A stretch of 64,000 bases of DNA from the NCBI GenBank assembly GCA_946800325.1, contig OX326958.1:9992001-10056000 (forward strand), in the 5' to 3' direction. Under the pieces are notes generated by a model. It was not told where the DNA came from, searched no databases, and saw only the letters and a list, made by a program, of their open reading frames with translations. Position numbers and translations under genes: made by a program. Numbering within the stretch: the first letter of the stretch is position 1; each line of letters begins with the position of its first letter. Below are positions 54,481-64,000 of this stretch, in pieces. Source of the stretch: Luzula sylvatica (lineage: Eukaryota > Streptophyta > Magnoliopsida > Poales > Juncaceae).

Positions 54481-55100
54481 AATTATGATATTTTTTTAAA
54501 AATGTTAAAATTGAAGTGTAACACAAGCTAAATACTCAATTTTCATGTTGTACTCAAAAGACTCCGTAATTGAGGACTAACACACACAAATTTAAATTTT
54601 TTCAGAAATTTCTTGAAAATGCAAAAATTGAAGTTTGACACTATCCAAAAAACCTTCAAAAAATTTAATTATGATTATTTTGAAAAAATGTTAAAATTAA
54701 AGTGTAACACAAGAACAATACTCAATTTTCATGTCGTGCTCAAAATACTCCATAATTGAAGACTAACACACACAAATTTAAATTATTTCAAAACTTTCCT
54801 AAAAATTCAAAAAGTGAGTTAAACATAATCAGAAAAACATTCAAACAATTTAATTATGATATTTTTTAAAAAATGTTAAAGTTGAAGTGTAACACAACAA
54901 AAATACTCAATTTTTATACTCAAAATACTCCGCAATTGAAGACTAACACACACAAATTTCATTATTTTCAGAAATTTCTTTGAAATGCAAAAATTCAAGT
55001 TTGACACTATCCAAAAAACCTTCAAAAATTTTTAATTATGATAATTTTGAAAAAATGTTAAAATTAAAGTGTAACACAAGAAAAATACTCAATTTTCATG
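54481..55100. repeat. Diverged monomers at transition from region F to G
   Basis: Four monomers mix features of families C/D ('TTTTTATACTCAAAATAC', 'GACACTATCCAAAAAACC') with new variants such as 'AAATTATTTCAAAACTTTCC'. No local tandem duplication is evident. I see nothing in this stretch besides satellite. Confidence 0.7.
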
Positions 55101-55109
55101 TCGTACTCA

Positions 55110-55445
55110 AAATAATCCGTAGTTGAAGACTAACGCACACAAATTTCATTTCTTAAAAATGCAAAAAGTGAAGTTTAGCACCTTAACAAAAGACTTTCAA
55201 AAAATTAAATTATGATAGTTTTTTAAAAATGATAAAATTGAAGTGTAACACAAGCAAAATACTCAATTTTCATGTTGTACTCAAAATTCTCCGTAATTGA
55301 AGACTAACACACACAAATTTCAATTTTTTCATAAATTTCTCAAAAATGCAAAAATTGAAGTTTGACACTATCCAAAAAACCATCAAAAATTTTAATTATG
55401 ATAATGTTGAAAAAATGTTAAGATTAAAGTGTAACACAAGAAAAA
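55110..55445. repeat. Family A-like monomer pair inside region G
   Basis: A monomer with the shortened A subunit 'CAAATTTCATTTCTTAAAAA' (~55,140) is followed by one ending in 'GATAATGTTGAAAAAATG' and 'TTAAGATTAAAGTG' (~55,401-55,425). The same two monomers occur in the same order at ~1,525-1,815, ~3,895-4,185 and ~6,410-6,710 in family A, roughly 49-54 kb away. Confidence 0.75.
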
Positions 55446-57300
55446 TACTCAATTTTCTTGTCGTACTCAAAATACTCCGTAATTGATGACTAACACAAAC
55501 AAATTTGAATTCTTTCAAAAAAATTTAAAAATGCAAAAAGTGATGTTTAACACCTTCAAAAAACTCAAATATGATATTTTGTTCAAAAATTTAAAGTTGA
55601 AGTGACACAAGAAAAATACTCAATTTTCATGTCGTACTCAAAATACTCCGTAATTGCGGACTGACACACACAAATTTCAATTGTTTAAAAAATTTCTTAA
55701 AAATGCAAAAAGTGAAGTTTCACACTATCCAAAAAACCTTCAAAAAATTTAATTATAATAATTTTGAAAAAATGTTAAAATTAAAGTGTAACACAATAAA
55801 AATACTCAATTTTCATTTCGTACTCAAAATACACCATAATTGATGACTAACAAACACAAATTTTCCTTTTTTTCAAAAAATTCTTAAAAATACTAAAACA
55901 GAAGTCTAACACATTCAAAAAATTCAGTTTTGATATTTTTAAAAAAATGTTATAATTAAAGTGTAACACAAGAAAAATACTCAACTTTCATGTTGTACTC
56001 AAAATACTCCGTAATTGAAGACAAACAAACAAATTTAAATTTTTCAAAAAATTCTTAAAAATGCAAAAAGCGAAGTTTAACACGTTCGAAAAAACCTTTA
56101 AAAAATATAACTATGATATTTTTGAAAAAATGTTAAAATTAAAGTGTAACACTAGCGAAATACATTACTTTCATGGTGTACTCAAAATACTCTGTAATTG
56201 AGGACTAACACAAACAACTTTCAATTTTATCAGAAATTTCTTTAAAATGCAAAAATTGAAGTTTGACACTATCCAAAAAACATTAAAAAAATTTAATTTT
56301 GATAATTTGGAAAAAATGTTAAAATTAAAGTTTAACACAAGAAAAATACTCAATTTTCATGTCATACTCAAAATATTCCTTAATTGAAGACTAACAAACA
56401 CAAATTTCCTTTTTTTCAAAAATTTCATAAAAATGCTAAAACAGAAGTCTGACACCTTGAAAAATTCAGTTTTGATATTTTTAAAAAAATTTTAACATTA
56501 AATCCTAACACAATAAAAATACTCAACTTTCATGTCGTACTCAAAATACGGCGTAATTGAAGACTAGCACACACAAATTTCAATTGTTTCAAAAATTTCT
56601 CAAAAATGCAAAAAGTGAAGTTTAACACCTTCAAAAAATTCAATTATTATATTTTTTTTACAATTGTTAAAATTGAAGTGTAACACAAGCTAAATACTCA
56701 ATTTTCATGTTGTACTCAAAATACTCCGTAATTGAGGACTAACACAAGCAAATTTCAATTTTTTCTAAAATTTCTTTAAAATTAAAAAATTGAAGTTTGA
56801 CACTATCCAAAAAACATTTAAAAAATTTGATTATCATAATTTTGAAAAAATGTTAAAATTAAAGTGTAACACGAGAAAAATACTCAATTTTCATGTCGTA
56901 CTCAAAATATTCCATAATTGAAGACTAACAAAAACAAATTTCAATTTTTTCAGAAATTTCTTTAAAATGCAAAAATTGAAGTTTCACACTATCCAAAAAA
57001 CCTTCAAAAAACTTAATTATGATAATTTTGAAAAAATGTTAAAATTAAAGTATAACACAAGAAAAAAACTCAATTTGCATTTCGTACTCAAAATACTCCA
57101 TAATTAAAGACTAACAAACACAAATTTTCCTTTTTTTCAAAAAATTCTTAAAAATACTAAAACAGAAGTCTAACACATTCAAAAAATTCAGTTTTGATAT
57201 TTTTAAAAAAATGTTATAATTAAAGTGTAACACAAGAAAAATACTCAACTTTCATGTCGTACTCAAAATACTCCGTAATTGAAGACAAACAAACAAATTT

Positions 57301-57340
57301 AAATTTTTCAAAAAATTCATTTTTTTCAAAAAATTCTTAA
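57301..57340. repeat. Short internal duplication in A subunit, copy 1
   Basis: The A subunit reads 'TTTTTCAAAAAATTCATTTT' followed by a second 'TTTTCAAAAAATTC', duplicating ~20 bp. The related monomer at ~56,030-56,060 lacks the duplication. It therefore arose within region G after the first unit split off. Confidence 0.75.
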
Positions 57341-58928
57341 AAATGCAAAAAGCGAAATTTAACACGTACAAAAAAACCTTCAAAAAATATAACTATGATA
57401 TGTTTTTAAAAATGTTAAAATTAAAGTGTAACACTAGCGAAATACATAACTTTCATGGTGTACTCAAAATACTCTGTAATTGAGGACTAACACAAACAAA
57501 TTTCAATTTTATCAGAAATTTCTTTAAAATCCAAAAATTGAAGTTTGACACTATCCAAAAAACATTAAAAAAATTTAATTTTGATAATTTGGAAAAAAAT
57601 GTTAAAATTAAAGTATAACACAAGCAAAATACTCAATTTTCATGTCATACTCAAAATATTCCATAATTGAAGACTAACAAACACAAATTTCCTTTTTTTC
57701 AAAAAATTTCTTAAAAATGCTAAAACAGTAGTCTAACACCTTGAAAAATTCAGTAGTGATATTTTTTAAAAAAATTTAAAATTAAATCCTAACACAATAA
57801 AAATACTCAACTTTCATGTCGTACTCAAAATACGCCGTAATTGAAGACTAGCACACACAAATTTCAATTGTTTCAAATATTTCTCAAAAATGCAAAAAGT
57901 GAAGTTTAACAACTTCAAAAAATTCAATTATGATATTTTTTTTGCAAATGTTAAAATTGAAGTGTAACACAAGCTAAATACTCAATTTTCATGTCGTACT
58001 CAAAATACTCCGTAATTGAGGACTAACACAAGCAAATTTCAATTTTTTCTGAAATTTCATTTAAATTAAAAAATTGAAGTTTGACACTATCCAAAAAACA
58101 TTTAAAAAATTTAATTATGATAATTTTGAAAAAATGTTAAAATTGAAGTGTAACACGGGAAAAATACTCAATTTTCATGTCGTACTCAAAATATTCCATA
58201 ATTGAAGACTAACAAACACAAATTTCATTTTTTTCAAAAATTTCTTAAAAATGCTAAAACAGAAGTCTAACACCTTGAAAAAAATCAGTTTTGATATTTT
58301 TTAAAAAATGTTAAAATTAAAACGTAACACAAGGAAAATACTCAACTTTCATGTCGTACTCAAAATACTCCGTAATTGAAGACTACACACAAATTTCAAT
58401 TGTTTAAAAATTTTCTTAAAAATGCAAAAAATGAAGTTTAACACCTTCAAAAAAATTCAATTATGATATTTTTTTTAAATGTTTAAAATTGATGTGTAAC
58501 ACAAGCTAAACACTCAATTTTCATGTTGTACTCAAAATATTCCGTAATTGTGGACTAACACACAAAAATTTAAATTTTTTCAGAAATTTCTTTAAAATGC
58601 AAAAATTGTAGTTTGACACTATCCAAAAAACCTTCAAAAAATTTAATATTGATAATTTTGAAAAAATTTTAAAATTAAAGTGTAACACAAGAAAAATACT
58701 CAATTTTCATGTCGTACTCAAAATACTCCATAATTGAAGACTAACAAACACACATATCATTTTTTCAAAAATTTCTTAAAAATGTTAAAACAGAAGTCGA
58801 ACACCTTCAAAAAATTCAGTTTTGATATTTTTAAAAAAATGTTAAAATTAAAGTGTAAGACAAGAAAGATTCTCATCTTTCATGTCGTACTCAAAATACT
58901 CCGTAATTGAAGACAAACACACAAATTT

Positions 58929-58968
58929 AAATTTTTCAAAAATTTCATTTTTTTCAAAAAATTCTTAA
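58929..58968. repeat. Short internal duplication in A subunit, copy 2
   Basis: The same duplicated 'TTTTTCAAAAATTTCATTTT' structure as at 57,301, positioned 10-20 bp before the 'GCAAAAAGCGA' marker. Confidence 0.72.
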
Positions 58969-60195
58969 AAATGCAAAAAGCGATGTTTAACACGTTCAAA
59001 AAAACCTTCAAAAAATATAATTATGATATTTTTGAAAAAATGTTAAAATTAAAGTGTAACACAAGCGAAATACATAACTTTCATGGTGTACTCAAAATAC
59101 TCCGTAATTGAAGACTAACCACAAATTTCAATTGTTTCAAACATTTCTTAAAAATGTAAAAAGTGAAGTTTAACACCTTAAAAAAAATCAATTATGATAT
59201 ATTTTTTAAAAATATTAAAATTGAAGTGTAACACAAGCTAAATACTCAATTTTCATGTTGTACTCAAAATACTCCGTAATTGAGGACTAACACACACAAA
59301 TTTCAATTTTTTCAGAAATTTCTTTCGAATGCAAAAATTGAAGTTTGACACTATCCAAAAAACATTAAAAAAAATTAATTATGATAATTTTGAAAAAATG
59401 TTAAAATTAAAGTGTAACACAAGAAAAATACTCAATATTCATGTCGTACTCAAAATACTCCATAAATGAAGACTAACAAACACAAATTTCCATTTTTTCT
59501 AAAATTTGATAAAAATGCTAAAACAGAATTCTAACACCTTCAAAAAATTCAGTTTTGATATTTTTTAAAAAATGTTAAAATTAAAGTGTAACACTAGAAA
59601 AATACTCAACTTTCGTGTCGTACTCAAAATACTCCGTAATTGAAGACTAACACACACAAATTTCAATTGTTCAAAAAATTTCTTAAAAATGCAAAAAGTG
59701 AAGTTACACCTTCAAAAAATTCAATTATTATATATTTTTAAAAAATGTCAAAATTGAAGTGTAACACAAGCTAAATACTCAATATTCATGTTGTACACAA
59801 AATACTCCTTAATTGAGGACTAACACAAACAAATTTCGATTTTTACAGAAATTTCTTTAAAATGCAAAAATTGAAGTTTCACACTATCCAAAAAAACTTC
59901 AAAAAATTTAATTATGATAATGTTGAAAAAATGTTAAAATTAAAGTGTAACACAAGAAAAATACTCAATTTTACATTTCGTACTCGAAATACTCCATAAT
60001 TGAAGACTAACAAACACAAATTTCCTTTTTTTCAAAAATTTCTTAAAAATACTAAGACAGAAGACTACCACCTTGAAAAAATTCAGTTTTGATATTTTTA
60101 AAAAATTGTTATAATTAAAGTGTAACACAAGAAAAATACTCAACATTCATGTCGTACTCAAAATACTCTGTAATTGAAGACAAACACACAAATTT

Positions 60196-60235
60196 AAATT
60201 TTTCAAAAATTTCATTTTTTTCAAAAAATTCTTAA
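60196..60235. repeat. Short internal duplication in A subunit, copy 3
   Basis: Third instance of the duplicated A-subunit segment. With the copies at 57,301 and 58,929 it groups the last three G units as descendants of one altered monomer. Confidence 0.72.
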
Positions 60236-61090
60236 AAATGCAAAAAGCGAAGTTTAACACGTTCAAAAAAACCTTCAAAAAATAGAATTATGATATTTTT
60301 GAAAAAATGTCAAAATTAAAGTGTAACACAAGCGAAATACATAACTTTCATGGTGTACTCAAAATACTCTGTAATTGAGGACTAACACAAACAAATTTCA
60401 ATTTTTTAAGAAATTTCTTTAAAATGCCAAAATTGAAGTTTGACACTATCCAGAAAACATTAACAATTTTTAATTTTGATAATTTTGAAAAAATGTTAGA
60501 ATTAAAGTTTAACACAAGAAAAATACTCAATTTTCATGTCGTACTCAAAATATTCAATAATTGAAGACTAACAAACACAAATTTCCTTTTTTTCAAAAAT
60601 TTCTTAAAAATGCTAAAACAGAAGTCTAACACCTTGAAAAAAATCAGTTTTGATATTTTTAAAAAAAATTTTAAATTAAATCGTAACACAAGAAAAATAC
60701 TCAACTTTCATGTCGTACTCAAAATACTCCGTAATTGAAGACTAGCACACACAAATTTCAATTGTTTCAAAAATTTCTCAAAAATGCAAAAAGTGAAGTT
60801 TAACACCTTCAAAAAATTCAATTACGATATTTCTTAAAAATGATAAAATTGAAGTGTAACACAAGCTAAATACTCAATTTTCATGGTGTACTCAAAATAC
60901 TCCGTAATTGAGGACTAACACAAACAAATTTCAATTTTTTCTGAAATTTCTTTAAAATTCAAAAATTGAAGTTTGACACTATCCAAAAAACATTTCAAAA
61001 ATTTAATTATGATAATTTTGAAAAAATGTTAAAATTAAAGTGTAACACGAGAAAAATACTCAATTTTCATGTCGTACTCAAAATATTCCA

Positions 61091-62719
61091 TAATTGAAGA
61101 CTAACAAACACAAATTTTATTTTTTTCAAAAATTTCTTAAAAATACCAAAATTTTATTTTGACACCACCTAAAAAACTTTCAAAAAATTTAATTATGATA
61201 ATGTTGAAAAACTGTTAAGATTAAAGTGTAACACAAGAAAAATACTCAATTTTCATGTCATACTCGAAATACTCCATAATTGAAGACTAACAAACACAAA
61301 TTTCCTTTTTTTGAAAAAATTCTTAAAAATGCTAAAACAGAAGTCTAAAACCTTCAAAAAATTCAGTTATGATATTTTTAAAACAATGTTACAATTAAAG
61401 TGTAATACAAGAAAAATAATCAACATTCATATCGTACTCAAAATACTCCGTAATTGAAGACTGACACGCACAAATTTCAATTTTTTCAAACATTTCTTAA
61501 AAATGCAAAAAATGAATTTTAACACCTTCAAAAAATTTAGATATGATATTTTTAAGAAAATGTTAAAATTCAAGTAAAACACAAGCAAAATACTCAATTT
61601 TCATGTCGTACTCAAAATACTCCGCAATTGAAGACTAACACACACCAATTTAATTTTTTTCGAAGATTTCTTAAAAATGCAAAAACTAAGTCAAACACTT
61701 TCAAAGAATTCAATTAAGATATCTTTTTAAGAAAATTAAAATTGAACTTTTACACAAGACAAATACTCTTTTTTTATGGCGTAATCAAAATACTCCGTAA
61801 TTGAACACTAACAAACATAAATTTGAATTTTTTCGATAATTTCATAATAATGCAAAAACAGAAGTCTAACACCTTCAAATAATTCAATTAATATATATTT
61901 TTTTTAAATGTTGAAATTGTAGTGTAACACAAGCAAAATAGTCAATTTTCATGTCCTACTCAAAATACAATGTAATTGAATACTAACACACACAAATTTC
62001 AATTATTTCAAAAATTTCATGAAAATCCAAAAACAGAAGTCTAACACCTGAAAAAAAAATCAATTAAGAATTTTTTTAATAAATGTTAAAATTGAAGTGT
62101 AACACAAGCAAAATAGTCAGTTTTAATGTTGTAATCAAAATACGCCGTAAATGAAGATCAACACACACAAATTTCAATTTTTTCAAACATTTCTTAAAAA
62201 TGAAAAAACAGAATTCTAACACCTTCAAAAAATGCAATTAATATTTTTTTTAATAAAATAATTAAAGTTGAAGTGTAAGACAACCAAAATAGTCGATTTT
62301 CATGTCGTACTCAAAATACTCCGTAATTGAAGACTAACACACACAAATTTCAATTTTTTCAAAAAAAAATTGAAAAATGAAAAAATAGAAGTCTAACACC
62401 TTCAAAAATTTACATTAAGATATTTATTAAAAAAATATTAAAATTGAAGTGTAACACAAACAAAATACTCAATTTTCATGTCCTACTCATAATACTCCAT
62501 AATTGAAGATTAACATACACACAACTTTCTATTTTTCAAAAGTTTCTTAAAAATGTAAAAACTGAAGTCTAACGCCTTAAAAAAATTGAATTATGATATT
62601 TTTTAAAAATATATTAAACTTTAAGTGTAACCCAAGGAAAATACTCAATTTTTAGTCCATACGCAAATTACTCCGTAATGGAAGACTAACATGTACAAAA
62701 TTTTAATTTTTTCAAAAAA
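61091..62719. repeat. Diverged edge monomers of the array (region H)
   Basis: About nine monomers start near 61,273, 61,451, 61,626, 61,803, 61,977, 62,150, 62,325, 62,502 and 62,678. They carry many private changes: 'TTTTTATGGCGTAATC' (~61,770), 'TCAATTAATATATATTTT' (~61,886), 'CAAAATAGTCAGTTTTAATG' (~62,110) and 'TTTTTAGTCCATACGCAAAT' (~62,650). The first of them resemble family A monomers (GATAATGTTGAAAA, 61,195). Greater divergence at a satellite edge, where homogenisation is weaker, is expected. The array ends within an A subunit. Confidence 0.85.
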
Positions 62720-62720
62720 A
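62719..62720. other. Right boundary of the satellite array
   Basis: The last monomer runs 'GGAAGACTAACATGTAC' and 'TTTTAATTTTTTCAAAAAAA', then changes abruptly to 'CTGATCCTCTACCAAAC'. No later landmark (TGAAG/TAACAC/CCGTAA) follows in the remaining 1.28 kb. The junction falls in a T/A-tract. I see no target-site duplication or transposon end at it. Confidence 0.88.
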
Positions 62721-63325
62721 CTGATCCTCTACCAAACTTTTATTTCCTTATACTCTTATGAATGATCTTAAAAACAAACGGACAAAAATACCCTTCTTTT
62801 TTCAAATTTAATAATTAAAAATATATTTTTATTAATTTTTATTAATTTTATTACTTTTAAGAAAATTCATAAACATTTTTAACACGCAGTGATTACAAAA
62901 AAAATATAATAATTACAAATTGAGTTTATATAATTTTAATATTTCATTTATTATGTTCGAAAAAATAACATCGGGTAATAATAAAATAAACAATAATAAA
63001 TAAACATCTTGAAAATATATTGATAGAAAAATATCGGTTTAAACATCTGGTTTTTTTTTTATTTTCATTCCCTTTTTATTTATTTCTTTACTAGTTTTAT
63101 GATATTTTATTTTTCAAATATTTGGAATGTGTTTTTGTAATATTGTTGTTCGTTTTATTATTATTATATGTTAGTTTTGCAAAGAAAAAATGCAGAGGTC
63201 AAAATGTTAAAATTATGTAAATAAAATATATAATAACTTTTTTTTAATTATTATATGGTACCAAAATTTAGGACTTTATTAACATTATTAAAAAATAACA
63301 TGTACATATGTAAATTATTAAAATT
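62720..63325. other. A+T-rich non-satellite flank, no gene seen
   Basis: This stretch holds long A/T runs, scattered 'AATAATAATAAA'-like simple sequence (~62,980-63,000), a T-run at ~63,051 and TTATTATTATTAT (~63,157). A segment 'GGACAAAAATACCCTTC' (~62,780) is reminiscent of plant intergenic repeats (impression only). Stop codons are frequent in all frames I inspected. I find no gene, RNA gene or recognisable transposon. Confidence 0.7.
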
Positions 63326-63375
63326 TGATGACATGGAGCAACCAAATGAGAGAAATTTTCTTAACTTTATACATA
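63326..63375 (+). repeat. 50-bp direct repeat, left copy, flanking the minisatellite
   Basis: It begins 'TGATGACATGG' and ends 'AACTTTATACATA'. The right copy at 63,698-63,747 has the same length, the same first seven bases and the same last 13 bases, with a less similar middle (both contain ATGAG). The two copies bracket the 21-bp minisatellite, so the three parts may form one degenerate repeat element. Confidence 0.65.
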
Positions 63376-63378
63376 TAC

Positions 63379-63673
63379 AAAATGTAAATTAAAACTAAAA
63401 AGGACCAACATATAAATAAAAAGGACCGAAATATAAATTAAAATGTAAAAAAAGACTGAAATGTAAATAAAAAAGGACCAAAATGTTAATAAAAAGGACC
63501 AAAATATAAATTCAAAAATGTAAAAAAGGACCGAAATATAAATAAAAGAGGATCAAAATATAAATAAAAAGGACCAAAATGTAAATTTTTAAAGTAGAAA
63601 GGACCAAAATGTAAATAAAAAGGAACAAAATGTAATTTTTTAAACTAAAAAGGACCGAAATGTAAATTAAAAT
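63379..63673 (+). repeat. Minisatellite of ~21-bp units, about 11 copies
   Basis: Units approximate 'AAAAAGGACCAAAATGTAAA' plus T. The GGACC/GACT/GGATC core occurs near 63,401, 63,422, 63,453, 63,474, 63,496, 63,527, 63,549, 63,570, 63,600, 63,621 and 63,651. Spacing is ~21 bp, with some ~30-bp units that carry an extra TAAATTCAAAAATG-type segment. Units vary between CCAAA and CCGAA and between ATGTAAAT and ATATAAAT. It is unrelated to the satellite monomer. Similar GGACC-AAA-TGTAAAT repeats are a common look in plant intergenic DNA (general impression, not checked). Confidence 0.85.
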
Positions 63674-63697
63674 TATTTTTTTTTACAAAAAAGCTCC

Positions 63698-63747
63698 TGA
63701 TGACGTGGCCTCATGTATGAGCTCCATTTCTTCCAACTTTATACATA
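63698..63747 (+). repeat. 50-bp direct repeat, right copy, flanking the minisatellite
   Basis: Counterpart of 63,326-63,375: starts 'TGATGACGTGG' and ends 'AACTTTATACATA'. It differs from the left copy at the CpG of TGACGTGG (TGACATGG on the left), consistent with methyl-CpG decay of one copy. Confidence 0.65.
63701..63708 (+). promoter_or_regulatory. TGACGTGG, ACGT-core motif (possible bZIP site)
   Basis: TGACGTGG contains an ACGT core of the kind bound by plant bZIP factors (established knowledge). It lies ~150 bp upstream of the TATA-like element at 63,860. It is also part of the right 50-bp repeat, so it may be a repeat feature without regulatory role. A single short motif in A+T-rich sequence is weak evidence. 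Confidence 0.25.
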
Positions 63748-63859
63748 AGTATAATATGTGTTTAAAACGCTTACAGGCTACAAACAAATCTTAGTTTTCC
63801 CAAAACCTAAATATAGCAAAAAACATTTATTTGACCAAAATGTGGTTAGTATTACTAAC

Positions 63860-63866
63860 TATAAAT
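63860..63866 (+). promoter_or_regulatory. TATA-box-like element of a putative + strand promoter
   Basis: TATAAAT sits in 'ACTATAAATCC'. About 31 bp downstream, 'TTTCACTATCATCATCC' (~63,888) offers a CA initiator, followed by the pyrimidine-rich 'CCTTCCCTCTC' (63,902-63,912), as in many plant core promoters. Base composition changes here to clearly less A+T-rich than the rest of the window. A W-box-like TTGACC is at 63,831. The downstream gene, if real, lies outside the window. Confidence 0.4.
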
Positions 63867-63890
63867 CCATGATGCTGTATGCCCCCTTTC

Positions 63891-64000
63891 ACTATCATCA
63901 TCCTTCCCTCTCAATTTAGCAGCGTAAATCAAAATCAAATCTCAGTTCTCTTTTTTGGTATGTTATTGAGATCGTGCTTACCTCTTTTTCGTGTAATAAT
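63891..64000 (+). other. Possible 5' leader; start codon or intron donor near 63,958
   Basis: If transcription starts near 63,891, the leader reads CT-rich then 'AAATCAAAATCAAATCTCAG', with no ATG until 63,960. Two readings compete. First, ATG at 63,960 opens a frame that stays open for 13 codons to the window end (M-L-L-R-S-C-L-P-L-F-R-V-I). Second, 'TTTTTTGGTATGTTATTGAG' is a 5'-UTR exon end followed by a GTATGT intron donor, a common layout in plant genes. The sequence available cannot decide, and 41 bases of open frame have no statistical weight. Confidence 0.3.

Larger units (their letters stand above)
55446..61090. repeat. Region G, irregular HOR with 1.28/1.63/1.27 kb marker spacing
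   Basis: The variant 'GCAAAAAGCGA' (AGTG changed to AGCG) occurs at 56,069, 57,351, 58,979 and 60,246, spaced 1,282, 1,628 and 1,267 bp. It is followed by 'TAACACTAGCGAAATACAT' or 'CAAGCGAAATACATAAC' and then by 'GAGGACTAACACAAACAA'. The blocks are related 7- and 9-monomer units of moderate divergence. The similar regions 56,171-56,353 and 60,348-60,530 are 4,177 bp apart. Confidence 0.75.
1..62719. repeat. A+T-rich satellite array, ~174-187 bp monomer
   Basis: The whole stretch is built from head-to-tail monomers recognisable by recurring landmarks: 'CTCCGTAATTGAAGACTAAC', 'GTGAAGTTTAACACC', 'ATTATGATATTTT', 'GAAGTGTAACACAAG' and 'CATGTCGTACTCAAAATAC'. Monomers are ~174 bp, or ~185-187 bp when an internal 'CCTTCAAAAAA' segment is doubled. 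All copies share one orientation, and I saw no transposon, rRNA, tRNA or gene inside. The array runs off the left edge of the window and stops at ~62,719. Monomer size in the nucleosome range and HOR organisation are typical of plant and animal centromeric or pericentromeric satellites (established knowledge). A centromeric role here is inference. I do not recognise the family by name. Confidence 0.98.

Noticed and set aside
1..62719. CRISPR array
   Set aside because: Repeats are contiguous ~175-bp monomers without short conserved repeats alternating with unique spacers, and there are no cas genes. The flank looks eukaryotic.
1..62719. CENP-B box or other known centromere protein motif
   Set aside because: I looked for the CENP-B-box-like core (TTCG...CGGG) in the monomer and did not see it. 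A centromeric role therefore remains only a possibility based on monomer size and HOR structure.
1..62719. Named assignment to a known plant satellite family or species
   Set aside because: I could not match the monomer to a named family from memory. A database search with the consensus would be needed, so no name is given.
62720..63325. Possible matrix attachment region or origin of replication
   Set aside because: High A+T content and T-runs are the only support, and the entire window is equally A+T-rich.
63831..63836. W-box TTGACC as a regulatory site
   Set aside because: A six-base match by chance is common. It is mentioned only as context for the putative promoter.

Overview
This window holds no recognisable gene body. 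About 98% of it (1 to ~62,719) is one uninterrupted, very A+T-rich tandem satellite array, and the left end lies outside the window. The basic monomer is ~174 bp, or ~185-187 bp where a ~12-bp 'CCTTCAAAAAA' segment is doubled. I estimate about 355 monomers. All run in one direction and no foreign insertion interrupts them. The remaining ~1.28 kb (62,720-64,000) is non-satellite A+T-rich sequence. It carries a ~21-bp minisatellite flanked by a pair of 50-bp direct repeats and ends in a possible promoter / 5' leader. A nucleosome-scale satellite with layered higher-order repeats (HORs), followed by flank with 'GGACCAAAATGTAAAT' minisatellite units and a TATA/CT-rich leader-like stretch, suggests a eukaryotic nuclear genome, most likely a plant. 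The array may be (peri)centromeric or knob-type heterochromatin, but the sequence alone cannot prove chromosomal position or species.

Layout. (A) 1-6,741: a ~10-monomer HOR (1,861 bp offset, lengthened to 2,369 bp in the second copy by three extra monomers). (A') 6,742-10,140: mixed, older monomers with short-range duplications of ~890 and ~702 bp. (B) 10,141-21,390: a family marked by 'GTCAGACCC' and 'GTCATACCC' monomers, with a 15-mer (~2,680 bp), a 14-mer of exactly 2,454 bp and a 6-mer of exactly 1,070 bp. (C) 21,428-32,700: a ~4.8 kb segment duplicated at an offset of 4,947 bp (28 monomers), then a 1,234-bp 7-mer and a 527-bp 3-mer. (D) 32,701-43,975: seven-monomer HOR of ~1,246-1,250 bp with several truncated copies. 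(C-in-D) 43,975-44,590: a block that matches family C. (E) 44,591-51,608: four near-identical copies of a 10-monomer, 1,754-bp HOR, the youngest amplification visible. (F) 51,609-54,480: D-like monomers. (G) 54,481-61,090: monomers with marker spacings of ~1.28, 1.63 and 1.27 kb. (H) 61,091-62,719: diverged monomers at the array edge.

The monomer is itself a trimer. Three ~57-58-bp subunits each begin with TGAAG, followed by a TAACAC-like box and then by CAATT at a constant distance. Two-subunit and four-subunit monomers occur inside HORs, so rearrangement has acted at subunit, monomer and HOR levels. Many short open frames run across the array because 174 bp is exactly 58 codons. They are repeat artefacts and I annotate none as coding.
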